Notes: generated from the sequence alone by a model not told the origin. A stretch of 64,000 nt of DNA from Candidatus Gastranaerophilales bacterium (GCA_944323155.1 CALURL010000004.1:1-64000); one strand, 5' to 3'; shown: positions 1 to 9,983, counted from the first letter of the stretch. Numbers and translations: made by a program.

Positions 1-1706
1 AAGCCTTTTGCTTCAAGTCTTTCAAGCAAGCCTTTGTATTCTCTTCTCAACTGTTCTTCTGATTTGATGTTAACTACAACACCGCCAACATCTGTTTTGT
101 GAGAGGTTGTTTTTGAAGTCATTTTCATTACAACAGGGTAACCGATTGAATTTCCTAGTTCAACAACTTCTTCTTCGTTTGTTGCAAGACCGTATTTGCA
201 AGCTCTGATTCCGTATGCTTGAAGTACATCAATTGATTCAAGAGTTGTAAGTTGAGCTCTGCCTTCTGCAAGGGAGTTTTTAATAATTTTTTCAACTTTA
301 GCTCTGTCAACATCGTAGCATGGAATTTTACCTTCAGGTCTTTCCATCCACAATCTTTGTTGATTTAATCTGTTTAAACCGTCAGCGGCTTCTTCTGCGT
401 ACATAAAGAATGGCATATTAACATTCATGTCTGAAAGTTTTGAGAAGAATTCACTCTTAGTCATGAATACACCAATAACCGGTTTTTCAGGATGTTCTGC
501 TTTAATTTCCATCAAAGCTTTTGCAACATCAATGTCTTTCAATCCTAAGAATGGAAGATAGATTGTAATAATCATATCAACATTTTCATCAGCAATAACA
601 GTTTCCAAAGTTTGTTTGTAGTGTTCGATTGGAGCTGAAGCAATCATATCAATAGGATTTTTTACAGATGCTGCTGCCGGTAAGAAACTTCTTAATTTTT
701 CTTTTGTAGCATCAGAAATTTTAGCCATTTGCATACCGTATTCGCAAACAGCGTCTGTTGCCATAATTCCAGGACCGCCTGAGTTTGTGATAATTGCTAC
801 TCTGTCGCCTTTTGGAATAGGACAATTTGCAAATACTTTTGCTGTTGCAAATAAGTTTTTCAAAGAGAATTCTCTAATAACACCTGATTGGTGAAGCAAT
901 GCTGCTGCTGCTTTATCTGCACCGGCTAAAGAACCTGTGTGTGATGAAGCTGCTGAAGCGCCTGCTGCTGATCTGCCTGCTTTTAATGCAAGAATTGGTT
1001 TTTTCTTTGTAATTCTTGATGCTAATTTTCTAAAGTTAGATGGATTTTGTATTGATTCCATATAAAGTAGAATTTGTTCAACGTCGTGATCATTTTCCCA
1101 GTATTCAAGAGCTGTTTCTGCGTTAACATCAGCCTGATTACCGATTGAAATGAATTGTGCAAAACCAAGATTTAAGTCTTTTAATATGTTCAAAATACCG
1201 CCGCCTAATGCGCCTGATTGAGATACAAAACCGATGTTTCCGCGTTCAGGTAAGCTTTCTGCAAAGCATCCGTCCATTCTGATTTCAGGGTTAGTATTTA
1301 CAACACCTAAGCAGTTTGGACCAACGCATCTCATGCCGTATTCTTTAATTTTTTCAACTAATTGTTTTTCAAGTTCAGCACCTTCAGCACCTGTTTCTTT
1401 GAAGCCTGCTGTGATTATACATAAACCTTTAATGCCTTTTTCATGGCACTGGTCGATTGTTGATAATACAAATTTTGCGTTAACAACGATTATTGCAAGA
1501 TCAACTTCACCTGGAACTTCCAAAACAGAAGTATAAGCTTGTAATCCTTCAATAATTCCGCCTTTTGGGTTTACAGGATAAATTTTCCCGTTGAATTTGT
1601 ATTCCTGTAATCTCTTCATAATATCAGAACCGATAGTGTGTTCTTTTGTGGACGCACCGATAACCGCTATTGATTTCGGTTTCATGATTTTGTCTAATAG
1701 AGTCAT
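1..1706 (-). CDS. Acetate/acyl-CoA ligase (ADP-forming), alpha-beta fusion, 3' end outside window
   Basis: This enzyme family converts acyl-CoA, ADP and phosphate to acid, CoA and ATP in the cytosol, a typical ATP-yielding step of fermentative anaerobes. Reading from the ATG at 1706 (preceded by AAAGGA), about 568 residues are visible. A CoA-binding Rossmann start (KSIAVIGAS, about residues 11-19) is followed by the succinyl-CoA-ligase-like domains, with GFVSQSGALG and the SHTGSLAG segment that in this family lies at the phosphohistidine site. The ATP-grasp half begins near the window edge, where SHKTDVGGV is visible. The family is usually about 700 residues, so roughly 130 residues are missing to the left. 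Family assignment is firm; the preferred acid cannot be told from sequence. Confidence 0.93.
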   Translation of the reverse strand, partial: MTLLDKIMKPKSIAVIGASTKEHTIGSDIMKRLQEYKFNGKIYPVNPKGGIIEGLQAYTSVLEVPGEVDLAIIVVNAKFVLSTIDQCHEKGIKGLCIITAGFKETGAEGAELEKQLVEKIKEYGMRCVGPNCLGVVNTNPEIRMDGCFAESLPERGNIGFVSQSGALGGGILNILKDLNLGFAQFISIGNQADVNAETALEYWENDHDVEQILLYMESIQNPSNFRKLASRITKKKPILALKAGRSAAGASAASSHTGSLAGADKAAAALLHQSGVIREFSLKNLFATAKVFANCPIPKGDRVAIITNSGGPGIMATDAVCEYGMQMAKISDATKEKLRSFLPAAASVKNPIDMIASAPIEHYKQTLETVIADENVDMIITIYLPFLGLKDIDVAKALMEIKAEHPEKPVIGVFMTKSEFFSKLSDMNVNMPFFMYAEEAADGLNRLNQQRLWMERPEGKIPCYDVDRAKVEKIIKNSLAEGRAQLTTLESIDVLQAYGIRACKYGLATNEEEVVELGNSIGYPVVMKMTSKTTSHKTDVGGVVVNIKSEEQLRREYKGLLERLEAKG

Positions 1707-1750
1707 TTTTCTGTCCTTTCTTTTGTTTGAAGTTATTTTATACTCTCTTT

Positions 1751-2149
1751 TTATTCTTTAATTTCCATTGTTTTTAAAAATTTTTCGCCTGCATTATCAA
1801 GGAATTTTTTTACTTTATCTTTAAATGTAGGTTTTGATTTTTGTAAATCTTCATAACTTTGGATTACTTCTTTCGCTGTATCTTCGTAAATATCAGCATC
1901 TTTGGGAATAACTGCTTCGACAAACATACCTTTTTTGCCTTGTCTGGCAATAATACTTACTGTATTTTGCTGATGATTTTGTTTTATAAACAGATCAAAA
2001 TTCTTATCTTTTATCATATTTTCAATAGATTTATATGCTTTTCCAAGATATTTGGCTGGTTCATAGCTTAAATCACCCGGGATAATATTTGTTTTTCCGT
2101 TAAAATTTGTTGAAGTAAATTGTGAACTATTCATTTTTTCTACACGCAT
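1751..2149 (-). CDS. Small hypothetical protein with N-terminal NFNGK motif
   Basis: A 132-residue soluble protein I do not recognise. I chose the ATG at 2149, which follows an AAAGGAA ribosome site; a longer reading from 2188 would overlap the upstream radical SAM gene and lacks a better site. Residues 14-19 read TNFNGK, one of several N-terminal [NS]-F-x-[GA] motifs in this window. The rest is mixed alpha/beta, ending in a lysine-rich amphipathic helix. It lies 22 bases downstream of the radical SAM gene on the same strand, so it is probably co-transcribed with it. There is no hydrophobic signal or membrane segment. Confidence 0.7.
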   Translation of the reverse strand: MRVEKMNSSQFTSTNFNGKTNIIPGDLSYEPAKYLGKAYKSIENMIKDKNFDLFIKQNHQQNTVSIIARQGKKGMFVEAVIPKDADIYEDTAKEVIQSYEDLQKSKPTFKDKVKKFLDNAGEKFLKTMEIKE

Positions 2150-2171
2150 AGAATTTCCTTTCAAAATTAAA

Positions 2172-2795
2172 TTAGTAACCGTTAACAATCCACTCTCTCA
2201 CACGGAATTTGGCACCTAAGTCATTTGCGATTTGTTCGCATTTTTCAAGGTCTAAGTGTTTGCCTTTGTATCCTTCCACAACGCTTGCGACAACTGATAT
2301 ATTTTCATCAGCGCAAGATTTTATAAACTTTTTCATCTCTTCATATGCTTCATCAAATTTAGGCTGTGAAAGTTCGTTATATTCTTCTTTTGTTGCTCCG
2401 TTAAGGCTTACTGAAAATTCATCAATAAGGCCTTTGAGTTCCGGCACAACATTTCTTTTATATACAAAATTCGCATGTCCATTTGTGTTAACGCGAATTT
2501 TAGATTCGGGGTAGTTATTTTTTATATATTTTGCGACTTCTTTTAACACATCAAGTTTCATCATAGGTTCGCCGTAGCCGCAGAATATAATTTCTTTAGA
2601 CGGGGTTTGTGCATAAATTTTTTCTAACTGTTCAATAACGTCTTTGGCTGTTGAATTTTCATTATCAAGCCATAATTCTTGACCTTTTACATCATTTTTG
2701 TCTTTTCTCAGGCAAAAAATACAATCATTTGTACATCTGTTTGTAAGATTTATATAAATTTTCCCGTCTAATGTATAAACTAAAATATTTGCCAT
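2172..2795 (-). CDS. Radical SAM protein, TatD-associated type
   Basis: A compact 207-residue radical SAM protein. The cluster motif is CTNDCIFC (CX3CX2C) near residues 22-29, followed by the glycine-rich IIFCGYGEPMM segment that binds SAM and then by VNTNGHAN and FSVSLNGATKEEYNEL, the usual order of radical SAM core strands. The length and the INLTNRCTNDCIFC opening resemble the small family that elsewhere sits beside or is fused to TatD nucleases; no TatD gene is seen here. It lacks the C-terminal extra iron-sulfur domain of SPASM enzymes. The substrate is unknown. It is probably the first gene of a two-gene unit with the small protein at 1751-2149. Confidence 0.85.
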   Translation of the reverse strand: MANILVYTLDGKIYINLTNRCTNDCIFCLRKDKNDVKGQELWLDNENSTAKDVIEQLEKIYAQTPSKEIIFCGYGEPMMKLDVLKEVAKYIKNNYPESKIRVNTNGHANFVYKRNVVPELKGLIDEFSVSLNGATKEEYNELSQPKFDEAYEEMKKFIKSCADENISVVASVVEGYKGKHLDLEKCEQIANDLGAKFRVREWIVNGY

Positions 2796-2963
2796 GACTA
2801 GCCTTTCAACATTAAAATTATGTCATGCGCAAAGTTATTTTACAAGTGATAATTAAAAACTTTCATCATAAATAAATTGTATTAAGTGTAATATTTTCAG
2901 AATGAAAGCTGCTGTAAGCAAAATTCGCGCAGACTTATGAATTTCGTTTAATTTATTCAATCC

Positions 2964-4565
2964 TTACTTCTTTTTCTCACCAGTGTAATCTGCTGTTCCC
3001 GGGAATTTGTCCTGTCCTGTTGTCATCTTTGTAATCCAGTATTGCATTTTTGGAATTAATGTAGACAAGAATAATGCTGACACTGCAAAACCAATACCCC
3101 AGTTGAATGAGTTTTTGATAAAGTTTTCACGGCAAGCCTTTTTGATAATTTCAGAATTAATTTCTTTTTTACCTTTTTTAGCTTTGTCAATAATTTTTAC
3201 AACATAATCGTAAACATCATTTTTCAGTTCTTCAAGGCTTTCACGCGGAACGAATTTGTAAGGATCGGTTGAAGCTCCTTGTTTTATTCTTACAAACGGA
3301 ATATCATCCTGAGTTGCTACCTGATAAATATTTTGAATAAATTCAGGCATGTTAATCTCGCCTTCTCTAAAGATATCTTTCACCTGATGTTTAGAAAGCA
3401 TTGCAACACCTTCGATTTCCGGCTGAAGTTTTGACATACGTCTTGCAAGGTCGCTGAATTTTGTTATTTCATCTTTGTTGAAGTGACCGCTGTTTTTCAG
3501 GTAATCTGTGAATTCATCAAGTGTAATTACTTTATCTTTGAATTTCGCATTTAGTTCCGGTGTAATCTTATAAGTGTTATTGTTATCGCCTAAGAATCCT
3601 TTTTCAAAGTCTTCAACACTCATTGAGCCGCCGTTTTCTTTTAAATAAGCTTCCATATGGTCACTTACCTGTTTGGCTGCTATCGGGTCAAGACGTCTTG
3701 GTTTTCCGTCTTCAAGAGAATTCAACCATCTGTTGATATTTGGCATACTGAACATATAGAAGTAAATTGAGGTCAAATCTCTGAAAAGTATTTCAGTTCT
3801 TTCGTGATCGTTTCTTGCAGAAACTGCACGGCCTCCTGCGATACCAACGTCGGTTGAAAGAAGCTGGTATTTTGAATTATTCTCGAAGTTATTTGCTAGT
3901 GTCAATAGTGTTTGAGTATTGCCAATACCGTTAAATGCAACTTGCTGTTTATCTTTGGTTTTATCTGAATTTATGAACGAATCCATATTTTTTTGCGGCA
4001 CTTGGTACTGCAATGGTTGTTGTGGTTGTCGAATATTATTATTTTGCTGCTGCGTATTTTCTTGATTTTGTGCGTTCTGTTTTCTTTTGGCTTGCAGAAC
4101 TTTTGTTATGTGCTGATTAATTTTTGGAACAACAAGTCCAACAAGTACGTTTGCAAGAATTATACTTGAGGTTATTTTTAGAAGTTTAAATTTCGCTATT
4201 TGTCTTTCTGTTAGTCCTGTTTTATCGGCTTTCAAAAAGTTTTTAAGCGGTTTTCTTAGTGCATCTTCTTCTACATCGAATTTTGTTGTGTGAAGATTGA
4301 GAAGTCTTTTGCCGATTTTATCGTTCATTTTGTTGAACACTTTTACACCGGCAAACCAGAAGGCTGCACCTATACTTTCTTCGGTAAATCTTTCTCTTGC
4401 TTCTTCATAGCCGCCTCTATTATATGCCTGAATTGTTCTGCCACCCGTTACAAAACATTCCAATAATATAAGCGGAGCTAAGCTTTTACTTGCCATCCCG
4501 CGGACAAAACGTCTTCCATAACTAAAATTCTGAATTGTTTGATTTGGAGTAACTTTTAATGTCAT
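2964..4565 (-). CDS. Lineage-specific multi-span membrane protein with N-terminal NFSYG motif
   Basis: A 533-residue protein of no family I can name. Residues 12-17 read QNFSYG, matching the N-terminal motif seen in other proteins here. Hydrophobic segments lie at about residues 28-42 and 128-147 and near the C terminus at about 490-512. A Gln/Asn-rich linker (about 165-195) separates the first membrane region from a large central domain with an EF-hand-like acidic segment (SGHFNKDEITKFSDL). The tail is short and lysine-rich. The gene is divergent from the smaller membrane protein at 4770, which has a similar build, so the pair may share the roughly 200-base AT-rich promoter region between them. 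Function unknown. Confidence 0.75.
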   Translation of the reverse strand: MTLKVTPNQTIQNFSYGRRFVRGMASKSLAPLILLECFVTGGRTIQAYNRGGYEEARERFTEESIGAAFWFAGVKVFNKMNDKIGKRLLNLHTTKFDVEEDALRKPLKNFLKADKTGLTERQIAKFKLLKITSSIILANVLVGLVVPKINQHITKVLQAKRKQNAQNQENTQQQNNNIRQPQQPLQYQVPQKNMDSFINSDKTKDKQQVAFNGIGNTQTLLTLANNFENNSKYQLLSTDVGIAGGRAVSARNDHERTEILFRDLTSIYFYMFSMPNINRWLNSLEDGKPRRLDPIAAKQVSDHMEAYLKENGGSMSVEDFEKGFLGDNNNTYKITPELNAKFKDKVITLDEFTDYLKNSGHFNKDEITKFSDLARRMSKLQPEIEGVAMLSKHQVKDIFREGEINMPEFIQNIYQVATQDDIPFVRIKQGASTDPYKFVPRESLEELKNDVYDYVVKIIDKAKKGKKEINSEIIKKACRENFIKNSFNWGIGFAVSALFLSTLIPKMQYWITKMTTGQDKFPGTADYTGEKKK

Positions 4566-4769
4566 ATTTATAACTTCACACTACTGTTCGAACATATTAC
4601 TTAATTGTTCTGAAAAAATTTTTTTGCCTTTTTATTTAACTTTTTTAATATATTGTTACATAGAAAGTGTATTTTTTACACAAATTTAAGAATTGTTAAT
4701 TTTAGTGCTAAAAATAACAATGTTTTTTATTCACTGTTTTTGTTAAAATGTGGAAGAAGGTTTGTAAAT

Positions 4770-5555
4770 ATGTTGATAAATTCTATAAGTAATTATAAAA
4801 TCCAAAGTTTCCAGGCAAAATCTAATAATAAATCAAAAAAAGAAGATAATTTAAGGCCAAAAGTTATAGCCACAACTGTTTTAGCAACAGGTGCAGCTTT
4901 TGCGGCTATTGCAAAAAAACAAGGATTTTCACTAAATCCTGCAAAAGTTTTAAAAACTCCTATAAAAGATTGGGCTTTATTTAAACTATACAATAAAAAA
5001 AGACCTGACAGTAAATTGGTAGAACTTGAAGGCCCGCAAATTATTACGCTTGCAGCTTCTTCTGTAGCTGGCGGATTGGCAGGCGGCTTAATTTTCGATG
5101 ATAAAAAATATGCTAAATCGAAGCTAAGAGAGTCAGTTAATCAGATGTTGGGCAATGTTTTAGTACCTATTTGCTGTGTCTGGGGAGCTTCTGAAATTTA
5201 TAAAAAATATAAAGCTAATATTTTAAAGGCTGTACCTCAGGTTAGTGAAAAAGGTGCTGTAACAAAATGTTTTAATAAAGTATTGAAGGCTTTGCCTGGC
5301 TCTGCAGCGACAATAGCTTCTCTTGGAGTTGGTATTTTAGCAGGAAATAGGGTCTCAAATTTTATTAACGAAAAAGTTTTCCACAAAAAGGTTGAAAGAA
5401 AAATTAAAACTTCAGATTTTGCTCCACACGTTGATGATTTAGGTATGGCAGTATCATTGATGGCTGAAAAGTCTGCAGCATCATCATTCATTCAACGAAT
5501 TGTTCCGGCATTCTTATGTGTGCCTGGTGTTGAAGTTGGTATGCATAAGGATTAA
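4770..5555 (+). CDS. Lineage-specific membrane protein with N-terminal SFQAK motif
   Basis: A 261-residue protein of unknown function. I take the ATG at 4770 with GAAGG about ten bases upstream; an in-frame start at 4653 would add 39 residues of low-complexity, unconvincing sequence. Residues 12-17 read QSFQAK, the N-terminal motif shared with neighbours. Three alanine/glycine-rich hydrophobic segments follow: VIATTVLATGAAFAAIA, the region around SSVAGGLAGGLIF, and ATIASLGVGILAGN. Lysine-rich loops separate them. Like its divergent neighbour it looks like an inner-membrane protein of this lineage; nothing in it indicates a catalytic role. Confidence 0.72.
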   Translation: MLINSISNYKIQSFQAKSNNKSKKEDNLRPKVIATTVLATGAAFAAIAKKQGFSLNPAKVLKTPIKDWALFKLYNKKRPDSKLVELEGPQIITLAASSVAGGLAGGLIFDDKKYAKSKLRESVNQMLGNVLVPICCVWGASEIYKKYKANILKAVPQVSEKGAVTKCFNKVLKALPGSAATIASLGVGILAGNRVSNFINEKVFHKKVERKIKTSDFAPHVDDLGMAVSLMAEKSAASSFIQRIVPAFLCVPGVEVGMHKD

Positions 5556-5573
5556 CTAAGAATTCTTAAAAAT

Positions 5574-7640
5574 TTATTCTTTTAGAATTTCTTCATACTG
5601 ACCGAGTTTTTCGATAATAGGCTGGAATTTGTTGTTTAATTCTTCAATTTTGTTTTTATCACCATTTGCGCCAACTTTAAGCATATCAAGTTTTGCCTGA
5701 ACTGCTATTTTCAAAACTTCTGGAATATTAATTGCTGTCGGGTTATCGCTTGCAAGATTTTCATAATATTTATCAATAAAATCCGGTGAAATTCTTAATT
5801 TCCAGTTGTCATCTCTATTTGTTCCGCCAACATTATAAATTACATCATCATCAACGATTCCAAGCAGATCTGCAAATGATATCTGGAATTTTTTAGTTGT
5901 TAAAAGTTCTGCAAATTTTGCTTTAACACGTTCTTTGTCATCGTTAGCAATCTTGTCTTTGAAATCATTTCGTTCTTCTATGCGTTCAGGATCCATGTTT
6001 AGATATCCTGCAAGGTAATCCGGATTCCAGCCGTTGTTATTTTTAGTCCAGTAATCTTTGTACTCGTTACCGTTTTCGTCTTTTTTAATTGCAAAACGTT
6101 TAATCATCTGTAAAGCCGGAATAGAATCGTGGGAGCCTATTAAATACCAATCATTTTCTCCGCCTGCTTGTGCCCTTGCCCATTCAAGTTGTTGTAATTT
6201 TGGAAGGTGCAAGTTTTCATAATATACTTTGCTAAATGCTTCAGGCTGGCTGCATAAATCTTCCCAAACAGGATCATTTGGCTCAAGTCCATGCTCTTTT
6301 AAAATCGGTAATACAATATCATTCATTATATTAGAATGATATGTTTTGTATCCGTCTTTATGAGTAAAATCGCATGAATAATTTTTGTAATCATCAAGAG
6401 GTTTGCCGTCTGGTGTTCGCATATTGGACATATATTCAGCATGAACAGGTGTTTTGTTTGGATCGTTAATGACATTTCCATTTTCATCATAAATTATACT
6501 GCTGTTATCGATTACGAATGGTTCTATTAGTCCCATAACGTGATCAATTCTTACATTTTCGCAGAATTCAAGTGCTGTATCGAGTTTGTCTTTCAAAAAT
6601 TCTCCGGCACGTCCTAATTCTCTGTTGTTTCCTTTAAATAATTTTCGTGGATGTAATATTGGACTATCCCACATTTGAGGATTTTTCATGTATTCATAAG
6701 CGCCTATTTGATATCCTTCTATAAATGCGTCACGGTAACGCCAGTGATCCATTTTTGAACAGCCTACAAGCATGTCACTGCAATATTTGAATCCAATTTT
6801 ATCGCGAAACTCTTTATTCTCTTTAATTTGTTTAGTGGCTATGAATTGCTCAAATTTATATTGTTCTATATCTTTTCTATTATCGTTATAGAGTTCATTA
6901 TATCTGATATTTGCGTCTAAATCCCCTTTTTTAACAAGTACAATAAGATTACGGTCAAGGTCATTATTCCAGTCCATGAATTCATCTGTTCCGTATTCAT
7001 TGGAAAGTGCGTTGAATATTCCTTCTTCGGTCAAACGTTTGTCATTGTGACTGTTATTTGCACTCAAGTATGCTTTGAATTCTTTGTTGAGTGCAATAGC
7101 TTCAGGCTGCCCTTTTTGGACATTTGCCTTGAAGTTGTTGAATGCTTTTGTCAGGGCTTTATCATAAAGACTGTTAGCAGCTTCAAAATCTGTATATACG
7201 TAATTTTTATCTGTGTGTTTTGGAGTTTCTAGATAATCATCAATATCATTATCAGATAAAAGATGCCCGTATTTATCGTTTGTAAGTTCTTCAATATCAA
7301 TAAATAGTCTGTTTTTTGCAAATGCAGACGATTGATATGGAGAATGCTCACCTTTTACTAATTCCCCGTTTGGTCCTAGTTGATTCCCATTAAAGCCATA
7401 TAGCGCAAGGAATTTTATATATTCATTCGCAGCTTTTCCGAATGGTGAACCTATATGAGAATCTTTACCTATTGCTGGAAAGCATGAACCATGAGTAATA
7501 ACCATGCGTTCTTTAGTTCCCATAGTGTCGTATGCAAGATTAATTGTCTTTTGCATATCTTTAGCTTCTTCTTCTGTAGGTTTTCTTTCAAAAGAAGGTT
7601 GATTGTTAAATATTCTTTTATCTACTCCTAGTACGCGCAT
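5574..7640 (-). CDS. 4-alpha-glucanotransferase-like protein (GH77 family)
   Basis: A 688-residue enzyme resembling amylomaltase, which moves maltodextrin segments during glycogen or maltodextrin turnover in the cytosol. Three active-site regions can be matched to MalQ: VRIDHVMGL near residue 365 carries the nucleophile aspartate, WEDLC near residue 460 is the likely acid/base glutamate position, and GSHDSIPAL near residue 503 corresponds to the HD transition-state pair. Family members are typically 500-700 residues, so the length fits. The N terminus (SFERK at residues 16-20) carries the lineage motif discussed in the findings rather than a signal peptide. It starts at ATG 7640 with AGGGG upstream. 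A second alpha-glucan enzyme with the same kind of N terminus lies at 53162. The GH77 call is by motif only and the sequence is divergent. Confidence 0.75.
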   Translation of the reverse strand: MRVLGVDKRIFNNQPSFERKPTEEEAKDMQKTINLAYDTMGTKERMVITHGSCFPAIGKDSHIGSPFGKAANEYIKFLALYGFNGNQLGPNGELVKGEHSPYQSSAFAKNRLFIDIEELTNDKYGHLLSDNDIDDYLETPKHTDKNYVYTDFEAANSLYDKALTKAFNNFKANVQKGQPEAIALNKEFKAYLSANNSHNDKRLTEEGIFNALSNEYGTDEFMDWNNDLDRNLIVLVKKGDLDANIRYNELYNDNRKDIEQYKFEQFIATKQIKENKEFRDKIGFKYCSDMLVGCSKMDHWRYRDAFIEGYQIGAYEYMKNPQMWDSPILHPRKLFKGNNRELGRAGEFLKDKLDTALEFCENVRIDHVMGLIEPFVIDNSSIIYDENGNVINDPNKTPVHAEYMSNMRTPDGKPLDDYKNYSCDFTHKDGYKTYHSNIMNDIVLPILKEHGLEPNDPVWEDLCSQPEAFSKVYYENLHLPKLQQLEWARAQAGGENDWYLIGSHDSIPALQMIKRFAIKKDENGNEYKDYWTKNNNGWNPDYLAGYLNMDPERIEERNDFKDKIANDDKERVKAKFAELLTTKKFQISFADLLGIVDDDVIYNVGGTNRDDNWKLRISPDFIDKYYENLASDNPTAINIPEVLKIAVQAKLDMLKVGANGDKNKIEELNNKFQPIIEKLGQYEEILKE

Positions 7641-7699
7641 ATTATTTTAAAACCCCTAAAATTATTTTTTGCTACTTTGTTTATGAAATTTATGAAATA

Positions 7700-9175
7700 T
7701 TAAATTTCTGCAAGAATTTCAATATTGCAATTACAGCCTACTTCTTCCCTTGCTAATACTGTAATATCATTAATATAATTTGAAAGCAAGGTGAATATCA
7801 AATGTCTGTATTCCAAAGGTACAAAGATTTTTGGTTTTGTTATATTTAATTGTTTTGATTTCTGGATTATTTTTTTAGCTAGTTTTTCTGCGAAATCAGC
7901 ATCAATTCTAACTACAGAGTCATCGTCTTCTTCAAAATTCGGCTCAAAATTTGATATTGTTTTTTCTGATATTTCAAAAGCCTGTATAATTCCGTCTTCA
8001 TTTATATTGTTGCGGCAAATCTGTCTTGACAGTGACAAACGGACTTTTTTTATTACATCGGATTTTGAACTGCTGTCAGCAAAATCGTTTATTTTTTCAA
8101 ATATATAGGTAATATCTTTTATGGAAATTTTTTCTTTAATAAGGCTTGTTAGAATATATCTCAAATCTGCAAGGGTTATAAAATCCGGAATAATATTTTC
8201 GACAAGAAAGACATTTTTGTCATTCACGATATCAACGTATTTGTCGAGTTCTTCGTAATCAAGCAGATCTTCAACGTATCTAATGCAGCAGAATTCCAAT
8301 GCCCGTGAAATAAATTGTGAACCTGTTAAGCCTTTTTGCCAGAAATCTTTTGCTTTATCTTTTTCTATCCAGATAATTTTTTTACCGGTAATTGTATCAA
8401 TATCTGTTTGTGCGTTTTTGCATTTTTTTTCTAGATTAATTTCGTCTTCAAAAAACATTATGTAATTTGGGTAAACACATGCTTTAAAGACATCAAGTCC
8501 GTGTATTTTTATGCTAAATTCGTATGGATTTAAAGTTTCATCATCATGGAAAATTATTTTTGGTATTATATAGCCAAGTTTTTCAGTTAAGTTTAACCTT
8601 GATTTTACGGTTTCTGCAACAAGTTCTTCTTCCGAGATATCCTGTTCAGGGTCTATGTAACCTAAAAGCTCTTCGCTTAAATGGATAGACAGTTTTTCTT
8701 CATGAAGCCTTGAATACATTTCATCCGGAGAGGTGGCTTTGGAAAGACTTTGTTTTAATTTTTCCAATTCTTCTAATGCTGCTGACATCTTATCGTTGAG
8801 TTTTTTTCTTCCGACAGAAGCAGGTGCTGCAACTTCCAATTCTTGCTTAATTTTTGAAATTTTTTCTTTTTGTGCACGCATTTTGGATTGGATTTCTATA
8901 CAGCTCTCGTAAGGTGAAAGCTTAGGGGATAACATTTTTTCCATCTTACTTTTAAATGATGAAATATTAATTATGTCGCTGTTTTCATTGTTTGTATCGG
9001 ATGACGCTTCACTCATAAAAATGCAATTACACATTATTCCATTATCGGTTTCAACCTCCTGCATACTATATAGCTCCCAGCCATTCATAGACATTTCATT
9101 AAGCAGGTTTTGAAGTTCCTGTATATTTTCACTGGAACAGGTTTTGATTACATATTGCATTTTTTTATTAAACAT
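7700..9175 (-). CDS. Soluble FlhA C-terminal domain fused to DUF4177-like domain
   Basis: A 491-residue protein with no membrane segment. Residues 1-55 resemble DUF4177 (a short alpha/beta domain with the NGWELYSMQEV core). A lysine-rich coiled coil follows at about 95-150. From about 190 onward it matches the cytosolic domain of FlhA/SctV, the export-gate ring of flagellar and type III systems: LGYIIPKIIFHDD, FSIKIHGLDVF, a region around LLDYEELDKY, FITLADLRYILTSLIKEKISIKDITYIFE and LSRQICR all follow FlhA_C order. The roughly 330-residue FlhA membrane half is absent. It starts 13 bases after udp and is probably co-transcribed with it. A FliI-type ATPase lies at 22792. FlhA_C similarity is clear; a role in export is inference. 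Confidence 0.82.
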   Translation of the reverse strand: MFNKKMQYVIKTCSSENIQELQNLLNEMSMNGWELYSMQEVETDNGIMCNCIFMSEASSDTNNENSDIINISSFKSKMEKMLSPKLSPYESCIEIQSKMRAQKEKISKIKQELEVAAPASVGRKKLNDKMSAALEELEKLKQSLSKATSPDEMYSRLHEEKLSIHLSEELLGYIDPEQDISEEELVAETVKSRLNLTEKLGYIIPKIIFHDDETLNPYEFSIKIHGLDVFKACVYPNYIMFFEDEINLEKKCKNAQTDIDTITGKKIIWIEKDKAKDFWQKGLTGSQFISRALEFCCIRYVEDLLDYEELDKYVDIVNDKNVFLVENIIPDFITLADLRYILTSLIKEKISIKDITYIFEKINDFADSSSKSDVIKKVRLSLSRQICRNNINEDGIIQAFEISEKTISNFEPNFEEDDDSVVRIDADFAEKLAKKIIQKSKQLNITKPKIFVPLEYRHLIFTLLSNYINDITVLAREEVGCNCNIEILAEI

Positions 9176-9188
9176 CTTTGACTCCTAA

Positions 9189-9962
9189 TTAATTAGCTTT
9201 GTCATTTGAAATTAATATTTTTAAAGCTTCTACTGCTGTTTTTATGGCTCTATCTGTATCATGCACAACAGGATTTTCAAGGTTTTGTTTTTCTCTTTCT
9301 TGATTTGCTACTGTTAAAAATACTGAGCCTGCTTTTACTTTTAAGGTGCTTGCAACAATAAATAATGCAGCAGATTCCATTTCAGAGGCCAGACAACCTA
9401 ATTTTTTCCAGGCTTCCCATTTATTAATAAGTTCATAACTTACCGGCATTCTATCTGGGGCATGCTGACCGTAGAATGAATCTTTACATTGAACAACGCC
9501 TGTATGATAAGTAAAATTTAAATTTTTTGCTGCTGATACAAGAGCGTTTGTAATATCAAGATTTGCAACTGCAGGAAATTCAATAGGTGCATATTCTTTA
9601 CTAGTTCCTTCCATTCTAATAGCACCTGTTGCAATTACAATATCGCCGCCTTTTACATTAATATCCATCCCGCCGCAGGTTCCGACGCGGATAAAAGTTG
9701 TTGCACCTACATTAACTAATTCTTCCATTGCAATTGAAGCAGAAGAACCTCCTATACCGGTTGAAGTTACGCTGACTTTTTCTCCGTTTAAATAGCCGGT
9801 ATAGGTAGTGAATTCTCTTCTGTCTGCAATTAATTTTGCATCATCAAAATATTCGGCAATTTTTTTGCAGCGTTTCGGATCGCCGGGCAAAATTACATAT
9901 TTCCCAACATCGCCTTCTTTTAAACCAATATGATATTGTTCGCCATTTTCCGAATATTGCAT
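9189..9962 (-). CDS. udp: Uridine phosphorylase
   Basis: A 257-residue nucleoside phosphorylase of the hexameric NP-I family, cleaving uridine with phosphate to uracil and ribose-1-phosphate for pyrimidine salvage. Visible signatures are the phosphate-site GDPKRC (about 27-32), the glycine-rich [16 protein letters not shown] segment with the family motif, RVGTCGGM, and SEMESAALF near residue 190, where the glutamates contact ribose. The length is standard. It lies 21 bases after the ompH gene and 13 bases before the FlhA_C fusion, so a bamA-ompH-udp-FlhA_C transcript is likely. The substrate could extend to other pyrimidine nucleosides. Confidence 0.92.
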   Translation of the reverse strand: MQYSENGEQYHIGLKEGDVGKYVILPGDPKRCKKIAEYFDDAKLIADRREFTTYTGYLNGEKVSVTSTGIGGSSASIAMEELVNVGATTFIRVGTCGGMDINVKGGDIVIATGAIRMEGTSKEYAPIEFPAVANLDITNALVSAAKNLNFTYHTGVVQCKDSFYGQHAPDRMPVSYELINKWEAWKKLGCLASEMESAALFIVASTLKVKAGSVFLTVANQEREKQNLENPVVHDTDRAIKTAVEALKILISNDKAN

Positions 9963-9983
9963 GAATTTAATCCTTGCTAATTA

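Noticed and set aside
4653-4769. N-terminal extension of the protein at 4770
   Set aside because: The added residues are low in character and lie in the AT-rich promoter gap, and GAAGG supports ATG 4770.
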